A stretch of 64,000 bases of DNA from Pseudomonas sp. LD120 (GTDB taxonomy: Bacteria; Pseudomonadota; Gammaproteobacteria; Pseudomonadales; Pseudomonadaceae): NCBI RefSeq assembly GCF_009861525.1, contig NZ_WVHL01000005.1, forward strand, positions 1,736,001-1,800,000. The letters run 5' to 3'. Position 1 is the stretch's first letter; each line of letters opens with the position of its first letter. The notes below the pieces were generated by a model. The model worked only from the letters and a program-made list of their open reading frames with translations. It did not search any database and had not been told where the DNA came from. This document shows, in pieces, positions 62,305-64,000 of this stretch. A program made the position numbers and the translations under genes.

Positions 62305-63243
62305 CTAAACGAGCCCCGGTTCGGCGCAGACCTTGACCACCTGTTCGCGGAACCAGGTCTGCGCGCTGTCCTGATCGCTGTTCTGGCTCCATTGCATGTC
62401 CAGGGTGAACCCCGGCAGGCCGCTGGGGGCCTCGCAATGGTCAAACACGGCTTCATTGGCCAGCAGGGCCTGAATGCGTCGGGGCAGAGTGAGGATGAAG
62501 TCGGTGCCGGTGATCATCTTCAGTGCTGCGCTGTAGCTGTTGGAGCGGGCGACGATCTGCCGCTTGTGGGCCTGACGGGCCAGCCAGCCATCGACCATGT
62601 TGCTGTCCGACGTCCAGGGCGTGGGAAACACATGACGCCGTTCGATGAACGACTGCAGGCTCAAGCGCGGTTCTTGGGGCGGCGTCGCGCGTTTGTCGAA
62701 GACGCACACCAGGTCGTCCTCCAGCAGCATTTGCGACTTGAGGTCGGCGTGACTGCGATGGAAGGCCGGACCAAAGCAGATCACCAGGTCGACGCTGCCG
62801 TCGCGTAACTCATCGGCGGGCACATCGCTGTCCAGCTTTTGTACATTGACCGTCACCGGCAGGTCGGCGTAGTCGAACCCCTTGAGCAGGCGCGGCAGGA
62901 TCAGCAACTCGAAGTATTCTGGGGCGCAGAGGTTGAAGGTCACGGCCTGGCGAGTCGGATCGAAGGCCGGCACGCCGCTGTGACACAGGTTGATGCTCTC
63001 CAGGATGTTCAGCACGTGACTGTACATGCGGGTGGCCTTGTAGGTCGGGCGCATGCCGGTGCGGGTGTTGATGAACAACTCGTCCTCGAAGCCGTTGCGC
63101 AGTTTCTTCAGGCAGTAGCTGACGGTCGACTGGCTGACGCAAAGGGTTTCTGAGACCCCGGTGACGCTGCTTTGCTCGTACACGGCGACAAAGACCATGA
63201 GGTCCTGCATGTCGAGTTTTCTGAGCACATTGCTGATGAGCAT
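62305..63243 (-). CDS. LysR-family transcriptional regulator (second)
   Basis: A 312-residue regulator beginning MLISNVLRKLDMQDLMVFVA. The helix-turn-helix is SSVTGVSETLCVSQSTVSYC, followed by LKKLRNGFEDELFINTRTGM, again NodD/NahR-like. The effector domain spans about 95-305. The ATG at 63241-63243 has AGGA at good spacing; another ATG three codons upstream lacks one, and a much longer open frame further upstream is not credible. It converges on the isomerase gene (13-bp gap) and is transcribed away from its own unknown target. Confidence 0.84.
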   Translation of the reverse strand: MLISNVLRKLDMQDLMVFVAVYEQSSVTGVSETLCVSQSTVSYCLKKLRNGFEDELFINTRTGMRPTYKATRMYSHVLNILESINLCHSGVPAFDPTRQAVTFNLCAPEYFELLILPRLLKGFDYADLPVTVNVQKLDSDVPADELRDGSVDLVICFGPAFHRSHADLKSQMLLEDDLVCVFDKRATPPQEPRLSLQSFIERRHVFPTPWTSDSNMVDGWLARQAHKRQIVARSNSYSAALKMITGTDFILTLPRRIQALLANEAVFDHCEAPSGLPGFTLDMQWSQNSDQDSAQTWFREQVVKVCAEPGLV

Positions 63244-63422
63244 CCGTTTCATCCTGCTGATTACTTGGCGCCGGTGGCGTGAAAACCGGGTCGATGCTAG
63301 CGGAACGATCGTGCTAATTAAATGCCCGGGACACTGATTCGCGGACAGCAACAGGACATTAAGTTCCGATAACACGACCTGCGCAGTTTCTCGCATCAAA
63401 GGGGGCTTGTCCCTCGGCCAAT

Positions 63423-64000
63423 TCAGGCTCCGCTGGCTTGCGGACGACTGCTGCGCACCAGAGCGAGCATGCCCAGGGCCACGAGCAGAGCTCCGAGCCC
63501 TTCTCCCAGGTGCGGACGCTGGCCCAGCCACAGCCAGTGGAACAGTGTGAGCAGCAGGGTGCTCAGGTAAATGTAGGAAATCACCGTGGACGGGGCGATG
63601 ACACCAATGGCCCGGTGCAACAGCCAGAAGGTCGCCAGGGTGGCGAACAGCGCCAGGTACAGCAGCCACAGCAGGTCGTTGCTGCCGAGCAGGGCGGCGC
63701 TGCGCCAGCCGCCGCTGACCAGGCTGGCGACAAACAGGAACAGCGCCCCGAAGAGCATGTTCCAGAAGGTCATGGCGGCCGGGCTGCGGCCTTGCAGGCT
63801 GTGGGCCTTGAAGCGCTGGCTGAGGGGCGAATAGGCCGCCATGGCCAGGCAGCCCAGGGCATAGACCACCATGGCATACAGGGAGGGCAATTGCCCCGGC
63901 GCGCCCCCTTTGAGCACCAGCAGCAAGGCCCCGACCCCGGCCACCAGCATCGGCAGCAAGCGGCGTTGCTGGCTACCGTCGGGCAACAGCCAGCCTTCGA
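63423..64000 (-). CDS. EamA/DMT-family permease, C-terminal part only
   Basis: The last 192 codons of a reverse-strand gene whose start lies beyond the window edge. The visible part has about six helices, including MLVAGVGALLLVLKGGAPG, MTFWNMLFGALFLFVASLVS and VISYIYLSTLLLTLFHWLWL, and the end GEGLGALLVALGMLALVRSS, the typical close of the second EamA repeat (drug/metabolite transporter superfamily). Such proteins export amino acids or other metabolites. The frame remains open to the last base, so the gene is cut by the window, not broken. Confidence 0.8.
   Translation of the reverse strand, partial: EGWLLPDGSQQRRLLPMLVAGVGALLLVLKGGAPGQLPSLYAMVVYALGCLAMAAYSPLSQRFKAHSLQGRSPAAMTFWNMLFGALFLFVASLVSGGWRSAALLGSNDLLWLLYLALFATLATFWLLHRAIGVIAPSTVISYIYLSTLLLTLFHWLWLGQRPHLGEGLGALLVALGMLALVRSSRPQASGA

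Noticed and set aside
1-64000. Riboswitches, prophage, toxin-antitoxin or defence systems
   Set aside because: Intergenic regions and proteins were scanned by eye for these; apart from the ygfX-like protein, whose toxin role is uncertain, nothing convincing was found.

Overview
The window is GC-rich chromosomal DNA of a Pseudomonas, most likely of the P. fluorescens/P. protegens/P. chlororaphis side of the genus. The left half follows the P. aeruginosa PAO1 gene order as I recall it: ung, an AbrB-type permease, tctA-tctB-tctC-opdH, tctD-tctE, an HDOD gene, ygfZ, sdhE, ygfX, nadB, then algU-mucA-mucB-mucD. The mucC gene found in P. aeruginosa is missing. No transposase, integrase, phage gene or CRISPR array was seen. 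Species assignment is inference.

Region 1 (1-22200) is mostly core genome. It holds the 5' end of phaG, a diguanylate cyclase/CWC-protein/rsuA group, a small lipoprotein, a 3-hydroxyisobutyryl-CoA hydrolase, ung, and the tricarboxylate uptake system: OprD-type porin, TctC binding protein, TctB/TctA permease, and the divergent TctD/TctE two-component pair. Housekeeping genes and the envelope-stress sigma factor operon algU-mucA-mucB-mucD follow. Region 2 (22200-30360) is a second core block: bepA-like protease, TusA-like protein, PerM-type permease, bcp, gcvR, dapA-bamC-MBL hydrolase-purC and tRNA-Ser(CGA). By recall this matches PAO1 PA1005-PA1013.1, so mucD and bepA form a junction relative to PAO1.

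Region 3 (30480-49206) is accessory catabolism. One set (31832-44934) has an IclR regulator, a thioesterase, an acyl-CoA ligase, an MFS importer, a nitronate monooxygenase-like flavoprotein, an OprD porin, two paired acyl-CoA dehydrogenases, a thiolase and a FadB-like fusion. Together these look like a complete uptake, CoA-activation and beta-oxidation route for an unidentified carboxylic acid, similar in make-up to pim (pimelate) operons. A second set (45244-49206) has a GntR regulator, an SDR dehydrogenase, a BKACE beta-keto acid cleavage enzyme and another MFS importer, probably for a beta-hydroxy acid. A 17-bp near-palindrome is shared by two promoter regions here, and A-rich Hfq/Crc-type motifs sit at several transporter and enzyme starts.

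Region 4 (49207-60765) is the most unusual part. It is a single-direction locus that combines a CupB-like chaperone-usher fimbrial system (pilin, chaperone, usher, second chaperone, two-domain tip protein) with a complete two-partner secretion pair (TpsB transporter and a TpsA exoprotein with an ESPR signal and about 14 GLUG-type repeats). It has a long AT-rich leader with perfect palindromes and strong hairpins around tpsA. Region 5 (60856-64000) carries two LysR regulators, a small CHMI-family isomerase and the 3' part of an EamA permease gene.
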